Shown piece after piece: positions 16,043-26,885 of a DNA stretch of 64,000 nt; the stretch's first letter is position 1, and every line of letters begins with the position of its first letter. The notes under the pieces are model-generated. The model worked only from the letters and a program-made list of their open reading frames with translations. It ran no database searches and was not told the DNA's origin. This stretch comes from Lachnospiraceae bacterium (lineage in GTDB: Bacteria > Bacillota > Clostridia > Lachnospirales > Lachnospiraceae). The stretch is from the NCBI GenBank assembly GCA_902363825.1, contig CABJBK010000012.1, positions 1 to 64,000 on the forward strand, in the 5' to 3' direction. Made by a program: the position numbers and the translations under genes.

Positions 16043-19000
16043 TTATGACTGCTTTCCGTATGGCGTTTGTGGTTCTGCTACCATCGACAGCGTTTCCTGA
16101 CTATCCAGGTCATATGTCACCATCTTATGCTCCGGCTCAGTAAAGGTAGACGAACCACCGATACCGAAATACTTTTCAAAGAAAGTCTTCAACTTATCAA
16201 TGACGCCCTGTTTCTTCTTGGCTCTGCCACCACCGCCAAAGCGTGAAATCGGTGGCATAAGTTTATCTATGTCCGTTCCAGCTGTTTTAATTTCTCCGTC
16301 ACGGAACGCATTCTCCATGAACTTTCGTGTATCTTCCGGCTTCAGCTTTTCTTCTGTAATAATTGCATTAAGGTCGTGATCTCGCTGTTCCACCACAAAC
16401 TCATGCCACTCGTTCATAACATCATCCACATCATTGATTCCTGCAATAAAGGTTTCAATGAGCTGTTTCTTGCTGCGCAGCTCCGGGCTGGCATCAATCG
16501 CCTTATTGATGGTAATCAGAACTTCCTTATCTTCGCAATGTGTATCATGGTACTTCTTTACGAGCATGAGAATATAATCAATGTTGATTTCTATCTGCCG
16601 GATCAGTTCAATCTCAAATACTACATCGTCTGTAATATCCGTACTTTCCTGACGCTTGCGTTTCCACTCATCACGCAAGTCCTGATAGCGTCCAAGGTAA
16701 TCCTGTAGATCACGTTCGGAAATCAGCTCGTTCCCCTTGAAATCGTCAAAGGAAAGCAACAGATTTCTCATACGGAGAATTGCACCAAACAAAGCAATAA
16801 AATCTTTCTGATTCTGCTCTCCGACAATCTGTGGTTCTGACAGCGGAAACTTATTGTTCAGATCTTCCATCATATCCACATACCCCGGCATTGGCTTGCC
16901 ATCTACAGATTCATATCCATAATAATAATCCTTAAAGCTCTGCAGCAGAACAATGCCTCCGGCATTCTTGTCTCCGAACAGGGAAATGGCACTATCCACA
17001 CGCTTTTGCAGATTTCGGAAACATACAATATTGCCAAAGGTCTTGATGGAATTCAGAATACGGTTGGTACGAGAAAACGCCTGTATCAGACCGTGCATTT
17101 TCAAATTCTTGTCTACCCACAGCGTATTCATGGTTGTAGCATCAAAACCTGTAAGGAACATATTTACTACAATCAGAATATCCAACTCCTTGTTCTTCAT
17201 GCGGAGCGACACATCTTTATAGTAATTCTGAAATTTATCACTTGAAGTATCGTAATTTGTATGAAACATATCATTATAATCGTCAATGGCTTCTTCCAGA
17301 AATTCTCTGGACGGCTGATCGAGTGCAGAGGTATCCTCTGAATTTTCTTCATCCAGAATACCGTCCGATTCTTCCTCATTTGCACCATAACTAAAAATGG
17401 TTGCAACACGCAGTTTCTTGGTCGGGTCTGCTGCCATCTGCTTTTTGAATTCCTGATAATACAATTTCGCCATCGGAACGCTTGATACTGCAAAAATGGA
17501 ATTAAAACCGCTGATACGCTGTTTCTGCTTGATTTCCTCTACCTCGTCCCGTTTAGCAGAAGCTACCTCCGCAATATTGGTCAGCGTATTATATATGTAA
17601 GTTTTATCCCCACGATAGGTCTTCTGGTCAAAATGTTCCAGTATATACTGTGTCACAAGGCGGATACGCTCAGGAGCCATCATAACCTTTTCACGGTTGA
17701 TATCCCAAACCATCTCATCTGTGATTTCTTCTTCCACATCCATCGTTTTAATATAATCCACCCTGAATGGAAGAACATTTTTATCGTTAATAGCATCCAC
17801 AATCGTATAACTGTGAAGCTGATCTCCAAAGGTCTGACCTGTGGTAAAGAATTCTGGATTCTTGGCTCTGCCGGAATTGACAGAGAAAATCGGTGTTCCT
17901 GTAAATCCAAACAGATGATATTTTTTGAAATTCTTCACAATCGCAGTGTGCATATCCCCGAACTGGCTGCGGTGGCACTCATCAAAAATAATGACGATAT
18001 GTTTCATATAAACTTCATGTCCCGGATTCTTTTTTATAAAGGTAGCCAATTTCTGAATTGTGGTAATGATGATATGTGCATCTGGGTCTTCCAACTGCCG
18101 TTTTAATATGGTTGTCGAGGTATTGCTGTTGGCCGCACCTTTTTCAAAACGGTCATATTCTTTCATGGTCTGGTAGTCCAAATCCTTACGGTCAACCACA
18201 AACAGCACCTTATCAATATAAGGCAGCTTTGATGCCAGTCTTGCCGTCTTGAACGAAGTCAGCGTCTTGCCGGAACCTGTGGTATGCCAGATGTAACCAC
18301 CACCCTCGACACTGCCGTACTTCTTATAATTATTGGCAATTTCAATACGATTGAGAATTCGCTCCGTAGCCGTAATCTGGTACGGACGCATGACCATCAA
18401 CATATCCTCTGATGTAAAAATACAGTATTTCGTAAGGATATTCAGAATCGTATGCTTTGCGAAAAAAGTCTTTGTAAAATCAATCAGATCAGGAATCACA
18501 CGGTTGTTGGCATCTGCCCAGAAGCAGGTAAACTCAAAACTGTTACTGGTCTTTGTCTTACTTGCTCCCCGTTTCTCATGTTCCTTTTCTGCATTCCGTC
18601 TGGTACTGTTGGAATAATACTTTGTGTTTGTACCATTGGAAATAACAAAAATCTGAATGTATTCGTACAGTCCGCATCCCGCCCAGAAAGAATCCCTCTG
18701 GTAGCGGTTGATCTGGTTGAATGCCTCACGGATAGCAACACCTCTGCGCTTCAGTTCAATATGCACAAGAGGCAGACCGTTTACCAATACTGTAACATCA
18801 TAGCGGTTGTCATGCCTTGCACCGTTCTCTGTGCCAATCACACAGCCCAGGCTGCCTTCTTTGCTGCCTGTGGCAGCATTCACCTTGTACTGATTGATGA
18901 CCTGCAGCCTGTTATTATGGATATTCTTTTTATCTATGAGTGTAATATTCTTGGAAGAACCGTCATCACGAGTCAGGACTTGTACATTATCCTCCTGTAT

Positions 19001-19303
19001 CTTCCGGGTCTTTTCCACGATATGCTCATTGGGATTAGCAACGGCATTTTTGAAAAAATCCTCCCACTCTGTATCCGAAAACTGATAGTTGTTCAGTTCT
19101 TCCAATTTCTTACGGAGATTGACAATCAGGTCTTTCTCCGTGTGAATCGGCAGATATTCATATCCCTGTTCACAGAGCAGACGGATAAACTCCTGTTCCA
19201 GTGCTGCTTCGCTCTGGTAACTGTCAGAACGCTTCTTGACTGGCTCATATTCTGTGACAACGGTATTCTCCGATGTCTCCGCTACAATATTAAAGTACGG
19301 CAC
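16043..19303 (-). CDS. hsdR: type I restriction enzyme R subunit, EcoR124-like
   Basis: Translocase and nuclease subunit of the type I complex, 1086 residues. The N-terminal PD-(D/E)xK nuclease has D169 and the pair E183/K185 (IELKRRG). The SF2 motor follows: Walker A HTTGSGKT near 340 and a DECHRSQF Walker B, with later helicase motifs such as MFLTGFDA. The long C-terminal domain contacts the methylase core. The size and motif spacing fit the type IC/EcoR124 branch. It starts 12 bases after hsdS'. Confidence 0.95.
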   Translation of the reverse strand: MPYFNIVAETSENTVVTEYEPVKKRSDSYQSEAALEQEFIRLLCEQGYEYLPIHTEKDLIVNLRKKLEELNNYQFSDTEWEDFFKNAVANPNEHIVEKTRKIQEDNVQVLTRDDGSSKNITLIDKKNIHNNRLQVINQYKVNAATGSKEGSLGCVIGTENGARHDNRYDVTVLVNGLPLVHIELKRRGVAIREAFNQINRYQRDSFWAGCGLYEYIQIFVISNGTNTKYYSNSTRRNAEKEHEKRGASKTKTSNSFEFTCFWADANNRVIPDLIDFTKTFFAKHTILNILTKYCIFTSEDMLMVMRPYQITATERILNRIEIANNYKKYGSVEGGGYIWHTTGSGKTLTSFKTARLASKLPYIDKVLFVVDRKDLDYQTMKEYDRFEKGAANSNTSTTILKRQLEDPDAHIIITTIQKLATFIKKNPGHEVYMKHIVIIFDECHRSQFGDMHTAIVKNFKKYHLFGFTGTPIFSVNSGRAKNPEFFTTGQTFGDQLHSYTIVDAINDKNVLPFRVDYIKTMDVEEEITDEMVWDINREKVMMAPERIRLVTQYILEHFDQKTYRGDKTYIYNTLTNIAEVASAKRDEVEEIKQKQRISGFNSIFAVSSVPMAKLYYQEFKKQMAADPTKKLRVATIFSYGANEEESDGILDEENSEDTSALDQPSREFLEEAIDDYNDMFHTNYDTSSDKFQNYYKDVSLRMKNKELDILIVVNMFLTGFDATTMNTLWVDKNLKMHGLIQAFSRTNRILNSIKTFGNIVCFRNLQKRVDSAISLFGDKNAGGIVLLQSFKDYYYGYESVDGKPMPGYVDMMEDLNNKFPLSEPQIVGEQNQKDFIALFGAILRMRNLLLSFDDFKGNELISERDLQDYLGRYQDLRDEWKRKRQESTDITDDVVFEIELIRQIEINIDYILMLVKKYHDTHCEDKEVLITINKAIDASPELRSKKQLIETFIAGINDVDDVMNEWHEFVVEQRDHDLNAIITEEKLKPEDTRKFMENAFRDGEIKTAGTDIDKLMPPISRFGGGGRAKKKQGVIDKLKTFFEKYFGIGGSSTFTEPEHKMVTYDLDSQETLSMVAEPQTPYGKQS

Positions 19304-19315
19304 ATCCTCGCCTCC

Positions 19316-19936
19316 TTACTTTGGTAATTCTTTAAAGGATAACAGCTTATCCCTGTAATATTCATATTGCTTCTGACGTGCTTCTATTTCTGCTGGAAGT
19401 CCTGCGGACAGGTCATTGCAAAGTATATCAAAACGGTTAAGAACTTCCACTATACGATTCTGTTCCTGAATTGATGGTATCTGCAAAACAAACTTGCGAA
19501 TTTTCTCCATCGGTATATTTTTCATGGATGAAGATTGAAGCATACGATTTATTTGTGTATCCCCAAATGTATTTGTTTGAAAAAAGTAACGCATATATTC
19601 TGGATTTACAAATTGAGTGTCTGCTCTTATTAATGCAACATTAGGTGCAAGATAATACTTATCATTTTCATTAATCACTGCAACTTGACCAATTGTCCCA
19701 ACATATGTAAATAACATATCTCCACTGCAAAGTTTACTTCTGTTTAACTTTGTCAAATCACTTTTATCAATATATTTTACATCTGTCAGATCAAGCTTTC
19801 CATTCTTAACATTTAACCCACGAAGTGCAATAATTTTACCTTCATCCGAATAGGTGACATACTTAGTAAATTCATACCCCGCAAGTTTTGTAACAGTTGC
19901 TATAGCACCAAGTTCAATGGAAACATAACCAAACAC
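19316..19936 (-). CDS. half-size specificity subunit HsdS' (one TRD)
   Basis: 206 residues holding one target recognition domain and one conserved helical region (GLPAEIEARQKQYEYYRD near 179-196). It has no upstream coiled half. The reading frame is open upstream through the tetranucleotide tract, and the only nearby in-frame start is a GTG at 19936 without a clear ribosome site. It may therefore be expressed mainly as a fusion to hsdS when the tract loses one unit or gains two. Alternatively it is a silent recombination cassette. Confidence 0.75.
   Translation of the reverse strand: MFGYVSIELGAIATVTKLAGYEFTKYVTYSDEGKIIALRGLNVKNGKLDLTDVKYIDKSDLTKLNRSKLCSGDMLFTYVGTIGQVAVINENDKYYLAPNVALIRADTQFVNPEYMRYFFQTNTFGDTQINRMLQSSSMKNIPMEKIRKFVLQIPSIQEQNRIVEVLNRFDILCNDLSAGLPAEIEARQKQYEYYRDKLLSFKELPK
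19356..19396 (-). repeat. direct repeat copy A (HsdS conserved-region DNA)
   Basis: A 41-base segment encoding part of the hsdS' conserved region is 40/41 identical to 20092-20132 in hsdS, in the same orientation about 736 bases away. It is a substrate for homologous exchange or deletion of the intervening domain. Confidence 0.85.
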
Positions 19937-19949
19937 ATATTGAATGAGC

Positions 19950-21256
<1,307 letters not shown>

Positions 21257-21260
<4 letters not shown>

Positions 21261-22030
21261 CGCATCATCTCCACTATTTGTTCATGTGAATAATCCTCAA
21301 CTTGCTTTCGCAGTATATATTCATCACTTGTTATATACTTGTCATCATATTTCGTCTTTGCAATTGGAGAAAAATAATATCCATAGCCTTCCAATACTGG
21401 GCTAAAATCACTTGTAACTGCACAAGTCACCTTTGCTGTGTTCTTTCCTTTATAATCACCTAAACGTAATGTAACCTCACGAAGTGAAAGTTTTTTAAAC
21501 CCTTGTTCAAAAAATAAAAAGCAAATGCCTCCCACTTTGGCTTCTGAATAATATGCCAGACAATCTGGCTTTTCACGTCCTATTTTATCAATAAACTCTT
21601 TTTCACTACGGGTCAATTCTTCATGGTTGCCAACTTTTTTCAAAATCTTATCAAAACCAAAATGAACACCATCGATTATCCGAATATTTTCAGCCGGATA
21701 AATTGTAGGAATAAAGCTACTCCCATCATCATATGCCCAAAATGTCAAAATATTATTACCTGATCCCCACTTTTTTATTTCTGCCCTTGCCGTTTGTGGA
21801 CTGTCTGCCCAATATGACAGCTTTTGACCGGGAAAGAGATTTGAGTACCTATTATCTTTTCTACTTAATCTCAGATTTCCGCTATGAAGTTCACTTACTG
21901 TTTTTCCATAATAACTATTATTAAATTCAAGGCATCTAAAAAAATTAAAATCATGTGATTCTATTATCGGCAATTCCTGATGTTTCCATATATCCGTTCC
22001 CCAGTATTGATTCGGAAAAAATTCTCCCAT
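21257..22030 (-). CDS. RES-domain-like protein embedded in the hsd operon
   Basis: 257 residues, soluble. The segment RYSNLFPGQKLSYWADSPQT followed by ARAEI, and later PDCLAYYSEAKVGGICFLFF, resembles the RES fold, named for Arg, Glu and Ser. The candidates are R61, E84 and S162. RES proteins known from Xre-RES toxin-antitoxin pairs consume NAD+. It sits 3 bases after hsdM and overlaps hsdS by 4, so it is co-translated with the methylase and specificity genes. A NAD-directed role is inference; it could also be an inactive relative. Confidence 0.6.
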
Positions 22031-22033
22031 AAA

Positions 22034-23596
22034 TCACACCTCGATTTCTGCGATAATCTTATCAATCTCATCACGAAGCACTTGCTCACGGGCAACAATT
22101 TCCTTAATTTCCGCATTCAACTTCACGATATCAATTTTTTCTCTGGTATCTTCGGCTTCAACATAAGTGGATACAGACAAATTATAATCATTGCCGGACA
22201 CTTCTTCATAGCTTGCCAGATATGCAAAATGCTCCACTTCTTCACGTTTAGCAAACACATCCACGATACGGTCAATATTCTCTGGTGTCAGCTTATTATT
22301 GTTGGTCACCTTCACGCATTCGCTTGTAGCATCAATAAACAAGGTCTTGTTGTCTGCCTTGTTCTTTTTCATTACCATGATACAGGTTGCAATCGAAGTG
22401 CCAAAGAACAAATTACTCGGCAACTGAATAACGCAATCCACATAGTTGTTATCTACCAGATATTTACGGATTTTCTGCTCTGCACCACCACGGTACATGA
22501 TTCCCGGAAAACATACGATGGCAGCAGTTCCGTTAGACGCAAGCCATGACAAACTATGCATAATAAACGCCATATCCGCTTTGCTCTTAGGTGCCAGAAC
22601 TCCAGCCGGAGCAAAACGAGGGTCATTGATGAGCAGTGGATTTTCGTCTCCCGCCCACTTGATAGAATACGGTGGATTAGATACGATCAACTCAAATGGC
22701 TCATCATCCCAGTGCTGAGGACTGAGCAATGTATCTTCACAAGCTATATCAAATTTATCAAATTCCACATCATGCAGGAACATATTAATACGGCACAGGT
22801 TGTAGGTTGTAATGTTGATCTCCTGACCATAAAAGCCGTTACGGATAGCATCCTTGCCAAGAATTTTCTCAGCCTTCAAAAGCAATGAACCCGAGCCACA
22901 AGCCGGATCATATACTTTATTGATTTCTGTTTTTCCTATAGTCCCAAGACGTGTAAGCAGTTCGGACACATCTGCCGGAGTAAAGAACTCTCCACCAGAT
23001 TTTCCGGCATTCGATGCGTACATGGTCATAAGGTACTCATACGCATCACCAAAGGCATCAATAGAATGGTCTTTCACATCTCCCAGATTCATTTCGCCTA
23101 CGCCATTCAGCAGTTTTACAAGTTTTTCATTACGCTTTGCAACTGTAGAACCCAGTTTATTGCTGTTTACATCATAGTCATCGAACAGTCCGGCAAAGTC
23201 GCTCTCTGCCTCACTGCCTTTCGCTGATTCCTCAATGTGACGGAACACACGCTCCAGTGTTTCATTTAAGTTTTCATCATTCGTAGCATTGGCACGGACA
23301 TTACAGAAAAGCTCGCTCGGAAGAATAAAAAATCCTTTTTCCTCTACCAGTCCTTCTCTTGCTTCTTCTGCATCCTCGTCCGGCATTTTTGCGAAATCAA
23401 AGCCGGTGTTACCTGCATCAATCTCACCGCTGTTTATATAATTACACAGGTTTTCGGAAATGTAACGATAGAACATCGTACCCAGAACATAATTTTTGAA
23501 GTCCCAACCATCGACTGCTCCACGCAGTTCATCTGCAATCGCCCATATTGCACGGTGCAGTTCATCACGTTCCTGTTCCTTTTTGGTATCAACCAT
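22034..23596 (-). CDS. hsdM: type I restriction-modification methyltransferase subunit
   Basis: N6-adenine methylase subunit, 520 residues. An N-terminal helical HsdM domain ([16 protein letters not shown]) is followed by the catalytic domain with SAM motif [14 protein letters not shown] and motif [11 protein letters not shown]-terminal helices ([14 protein letters not shown]) would pair with HsdS. First intact gene of the hsd operon; its start lies inside the frame of a truncated HTH gene. Confidence 0.96.
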   Translation of the reverse strand: MVDTKKEQERDELHRAIWAIADELRGAVDGWDFKNYVLGTMFYRYISENLCNYINSGEIDAGNTGFDFAKMPDEDAEEAREGLVEEKGFFILPSELFCNVRANATNDENLNETLERVFRHIEESAKGSEAESDFAGLFDDYDVNSNKLGSTVAKRNEKLVKLLNGVGEMNLGDVKDHSIDAFGDAYEYLMTMYASNAGKSGGEFFTPADVSELLTRLGTIGKTEINKVYDPACGSGSLLLKAEKILGKDAIRNGFYGQEINITTYNLCRINMFLHDVEFDKFDIACEDTLLSPQHWDDEPFELIVSNPPYSIKWAGDENPLLINDPRFAPAGVLAPKSKADMAFIMHSLSWLASNGTAAIVCFPGIMYRGGAEQKIRKYLVDNNYVDCVIQLPSNLFFGTSIATCIMVMKKNKADNKTLFIDATSECVKVTNNNKLTPENIDRIVDVFAKREEVEHFAYLASYEEVSGNDYNLSVSTYVEAEDTREKIDIVKLNAEIKEIVAREQVLRDEIDKIIAEIEV

Positions 23597-23754
23597 TCTT
23601 TTTTTCCTCCGTTATTCTCTGGTACAAATTCCAGAATATCGTTAACGCCACAGTTCAGGACACGGCATACACTCTCTACGCTTTCGAGGGAAATATACCC
23701 ATTACATTTCAGCCGTGTGATGATATTTGCGGAGAAGTCAGCCTCCTGCTGCAA
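23597..23754 (-). pseudogene. 5'-truncated Cro/CI-type HTH regulator relic
   Basis: The frame encodes SANIITRLKCNGYISLES and VCRVLNCGVNDILEFVPEN, the second half of a small Xre-family DNA-binding domain. A TAG stands just upstream of 23754, no N-terminal helices are found, and downstream the frame runs on into hsdM out of phase. It looks like the remains of the local regulator often seen before hsdM. A non-ATG short protein cannot be excluded. Confidence 0.6.
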
Positions 23755-23838
23755 CTACGCATGACTTTTTATAATACATTGTATCATAGATTGTTTCATT
23801 TTGAAAATTACTTTCCTCTTAAAGTAGATAACAGAAAA

Positions 23839-23865
23839 CCTCCAAATCTGTCATAGACTTGGAGG
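23839..23865 (-). terminator. possible terminator upstream of the hsd operon
   Basis: Stem CCTCCAA / TTGGAGG, extended by three further pairs past one mismatch, followed on the minus strand by TTTTC. It would stop readthrough from the relics to the right. Confidence 0.55.
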
Positions 23866-23908
23866 CTTGATTCCATCTAAATAGATAATCTTCATTCGCA
23901 TACTCTAA

Positions 23909-24080
23909 TCATTTCACATCTCGTAATTCAACAATATCCAGATAATTATTAGGAAAAAACGATTTGCTATTATCTGTGTAGCCCGATAAGCATTTTCGTC
24001 CCTCACTGGCTGAGTAAAACGAAACATTAACTGTGAAAAGAATACCCCATGCTCATTCCATAAATCCCGGTGTCTTTTTA
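23909..24080 (-). pseudogene. C-terminal protein fragment, unknown family
   Basis: One minus frame reads NVSFYSASEGRKCLSGYTDN, then SFFPNNYLDIVELRDVK and a stop at 23909. It has protein-like composition but no start. The likely continuation DLWNEHG lies in another frame just upstream, which suggests a frameshifted remnant. I do not recognise the family. Confidence 0.35.
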
Positions 24081-24149
24081 AACCTCCTTATTTCTTCTGA
24101 CCTTAAAAATCCAAAAACTTTTCTGTACTAATAATACCTACAACTTTTT

Positions 24150-24430
24150 CTATTCTTTTACTTTCCAATAACCCATTCTAGCCAATCCCACACGTTCTAC
24201 CAATCCATTGCCAAGCAACTCTTTGATATTCTTCTTAACTGCCCTTGGTGTGATATCTAATTTTTCTGCCATAGCAGTTTGTGTTATCTTCGGATTTTCC
24301 TGTATCATATCCAAAATTTTCTGTTGCATCTGGTTCACATCTTTTGATGAACTTCATTATAGGACGGTCTATATAAATTCACTCTAAAACTGTCACCAAT
24401 CTCCAAAAGTTTTGAATATCCTTAATATAT
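24150..24430 (-). pseudogene. C-terminal remnant of an AlbA_2/RecG-like ATPase regulator
   Basis: The intact 3' part, 62 codons from a GTG at 24338, encodes a winged helix (QTAMAEKLDITPRAVKKNIK, then GLVERVGLARMGYWKV). Just upstream and one frame away is KLLEIGDSFRVNLYRPSYNE, which matches the segment before that helix in AlbA_2-type proteins. The main domain is missing, so this is a frameshifted tail. The 62-residue HTH could still be made. Confidence 0.55.
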
Positions 24431-24501
24431 ATACTGCTTCATTTCAACTTCTTCCTGAAATAAAACAAAATTAGCATCATTTCTTTCTTCAATACTTATT
24501 G

Positions 24502-25218
24502 TCATATATGCTTACTTCCTTGTACCCTATGGTTGGACACTAATAAGTACAAAGATACAAATTCTTTTACTGTTTTAATAATCCTACCTGCTTCAACATC
24601 AAAATATCTACTGTTGTTTCTGATTGCCAAAGTTATCCTTTCACCCAAATCCGATGCGTCTATTTTTTGTCCAAACAAATCAATTGACTCTCTTGTATAC
24701 AATATACTGTATGGTATATTATATCTATTGGTGTGTGTATAACAATAATCTCTTGCAGCAATATAATCGTCCACAATTCCGTTAATTCTCGCGTTTTTTA
24801 AAAGAATACCCGTTATTTCTCTAATGTCAGTCGCTATTTTATTTCTATTATTTTCAACTAACTCTCGTATTTCTTCATTAATAGATTCATTTTCCCTGAT
24901 TCTTCTTATCCTAAAAGCAATGGGATTATGTATAGGACAAGCATCATAGCTTTCTTTATTATACAATGGCAATCCATCTACACTCCTAATAAAATGTCTT
25001 CCATGCATTGTAGTATTTCCTGTTTGTTCCTCCTCATACTGTGCTCCAAACAAGTTAATAATTTGAATCGGATTATTACACGCAGGACAAATTGCAAAAT
25101 ATGGATTTTGATATCTTTTAGGATTTTGATAAAACGGAAATCTCTTGTGCGTCTTTGCTATATAGTTTTCTCTTGTTAAATCATATTCTCCACCATCACC
25201 AACAGAAAATATATTCAT
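24502..25218 (-). CDS. hypothetical protein with CxxC and Cys-His pairs
   Basis: 238 residues, strongly AT-rich compared with its neighbours. CPAC near residues 44-47 and CPIH near 94-97 could bind a metal. The rest is helical with many Asn, Ile and Arg and no membrane segment. The start has no strong ribosome site. I do not recognise a described function. It sits alone between relics and the decayed rlmD tail in the accessory island. Confidence 0.65.
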   Translation of the reverse strand: MNIFSVGDGGEYDLTRENYIAKTHKRFPFYQNPKRYQNPYFAICPACNNPIQIINLFGAQYEEEQTGNTTMHGRHFIRSVDGLPLYNKESYDACPIHNPIAFRIRRIRENESINEEIRELVENNRNKIATDIREITGILLKNARINGIVDDYIAARDYCYTHTNRYNIPYSILYTRESIDLFGQKIDASDLGERITLAIRNNSRYFDVEAGRIIKTVKEFVSLYLLVSNHRVQGSKHI

Positions 25219-25227
25219 GTCTTTAAC

Positions 25228-25492
25228 CTACCTTTCTATAATACCGAAGTACACCAGCGCATCCTTAATATACTCCACCTTCTCCTGCGGACACTGTTTC
25301 ACTTCTGGATTCTCTTTCCTTTGACTTAATATAATTCTCACCCATATCCAGACCACACATCCGCTTTACCTGTGCTATATAAGAAGTATGCACATTCACA
25401 CCATACTTGCTCTTGACATATTCTTTAATCTTCGAATAAGTAGCTTTTTCCTCCAGATTATAATTATTCTCTTCATCAGACTTCCCTATAAC
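25228..25492 (-). pseudogene. decayed C-terminal extension of rlmD
   Basis: Directly after the rlmD TAG, in the same frame, the sequence continues GKSDEENNYNLEEKATYSKI and KEYVKSKYGVNVHTSYIAQV, then KRMCGLDMGENY. A one-base shift near 25320 leads to NPEVKQCPQEKVEYIKDALV and an end at 25228. The block resembles an accessory tail I associate with RlmD-type and other proteins of Lachnospiraceae. The in-frame stop and frameshift make it a remnant. Confidence 0.65.
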
Positions 25493-26872
25493 CTAAATCT
25501 TAGGTGTATTCTTTTTAATGGACAATTTGACCACCGCCTCACAATGCCCCGTCTGGCAGAACTGATCCACCGCCTGCACGCGCTTTAACTCATACCCGTG
25601 TCCGCACAGATACTTCAGGTCACGCGCGAGCGTTGCGGAATCACAGCTCACATACACAATGCGCTCCGGTGCCATGGACACGATCGTAGAAAGCAGACTC
25701 TCCTCGCAGCCCTTGCGCGGCGGATCGACCACGATGACCTCGGCTCTTGCCTCTTCCTTATGCTCACTGACATAGGATGGATAGACTTCTTCAGCCTTTC
25801 CGACAAAAAAATCGACGTTTGTGATATCGTTTAACGCGGCATTCTTCTTCGCATCCGCGATCGCCTGCGGCACAATCTCCACGCCAAAGACTTTTTTTGC
25901 TTTCTGCGCCAGGAATAAAGAGATCGTTCCGATGCCACAGTAAAGATCCCACACCGTCTCTGTGCCGGTAAGTCCCGCATACTCCAGTGCCTTTTCATAC
26001 AGGACTTTGGTCTGCGCCGGATTGACCTGATAGAAAGACTGCGGCGAGATCTGATATTTGATGTCACCGATATAATCTGTGATGTAGTCCGATCCCCAGA
26101 TCGTGATCGTCTTTTCACCCATGATGACATTCGTATCCTTTTCGTTACGATTTACGGAAATGCTTGTCATACCGGGGATCTCGGTCAGTGCGGCAATGAA
26201 TTTTTCCTGTTTTGGCAGCTTTTTTCCGTTTAAGATAAAACAGACCATAATCTCCTTGGTCGTAAATCCGAAACGGATCAAAATATGACGCACCAGCCCT
26301 GTGTGCGTCTTCTCATCATATGGTTCGATATGCTCCTGTTCCATGATCTGTAAGATCTTCCCTAAGATCGGCTCATTGATCTTTGCACCGAGATAACATT
26401 CGTCCACCGGGATCAGGCTGTGCGTGCGCGCCGCGTAAAAGCCGGCGGTGAGCTTTCCGTCTTTATCCCTGCCGATCGGAAACTGCGCCTTGTTCCGGTA
26501 GTGATACGGCTCCTTCATACCGGCGATCGGTTCCATCGGAATATCCGTAAATCCACCGATGCGCTTTAAGTTGTTGCGCACTTTGTTTTCCTTGAATTCC
26601 AGCTGTTTGTCATAGGAAAGCGCCTGAAGCTGGCAGCCGCCGCACGGGCGGCTGACCGGACATTTCGGCTCCACGCGGTAAGGCGACGGTGTCAGCACTT
26701 CAAGCAGTCTCGCATAGCCATAGCTCTTTTTCATCTTCATGATCTTTGCCTGCACGACATCACCGATCACGGCATCTTTGATAAAGAGCGTGATGCCGTC
26801 CGCCTTTCCGATGCCTTCGCCATCCACGCCCATGTCTTCTATCTTTACTTCAATTACATCATCTTTTTTCAA
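25493..26872 (-). CDS. rlmD: 23S rRNA (uracil-C5)-methyltransferase RlmD-like
   Basis: 459 residues. N-terminal TRAM domain (about 5-60), a CxxxxxCGGC-type iron-sulfur cluster motif (CPVSRPCGGC near 71-80), SAM fold with WDLYCGIGTISLFLA, and catalytic region VVDPPRKGC followed by YVSCDSATLARDL. Methylates U in 23S rRNA. It ends with TAG just before an otherwise in-frame extension. Third in a run with the HtrA-like gene and yhaM. Confidence 0.93.
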   Translation of the reverse strand: MKKDDVIEVKIEDMGVDGEGIGKADGITLFIKDAVIGDVVQAKIMKMKKSYGYARLLEVLTPSPYRVEPKCPVSRPCGGCQLQALSYDKQLEFKENKVRNNLKRIGGFTDIPMEPIAGMKEPYHYRNKAQFPIGRDKDGKLTAGFYAARTHSLIPVDECYLGAKINEPILGKILQIMEQEHIEPYDEKTHTGLVRHILIRFGFTTKEIMVCFILNGKKLPKQEKFIAALTEIPGMTSISVNRNEKDTNVIMGEKTITIWGSDYITDYIGDIKYQISPQSFYQVNPAQTKVLYEKALEYAGLTGTETVWDLYCGIGTISLFLAQKAKKVFGVEIVPQAIADAKKNAALNDITNVDFFVGKAEEVYPSYVSEHKEEARAEVIVVDPPRKGCEESLLSTIVSMAPERIVYVSCDSATLARDLKYLCGHGYELKRVQAVDQFCQTGHCEAVVKLSIKKNTPKI

Positions 26873-26885
26873 AATCGTTCATCCT

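Noticed and set aside
18452..19327. 291-codon plus-strand ORF opposite hsdR
   Set aside because: Low-quality composition and no ribosome site; it is the antisense of a conserved hsdR domain.
23597..23754. Xre relic as the functional antitoxin of the RES-like gene
   Set aside because: Half the domain is missing, hsdM lies between them, and the residue pattern is not that of RES-linked antitoxins.
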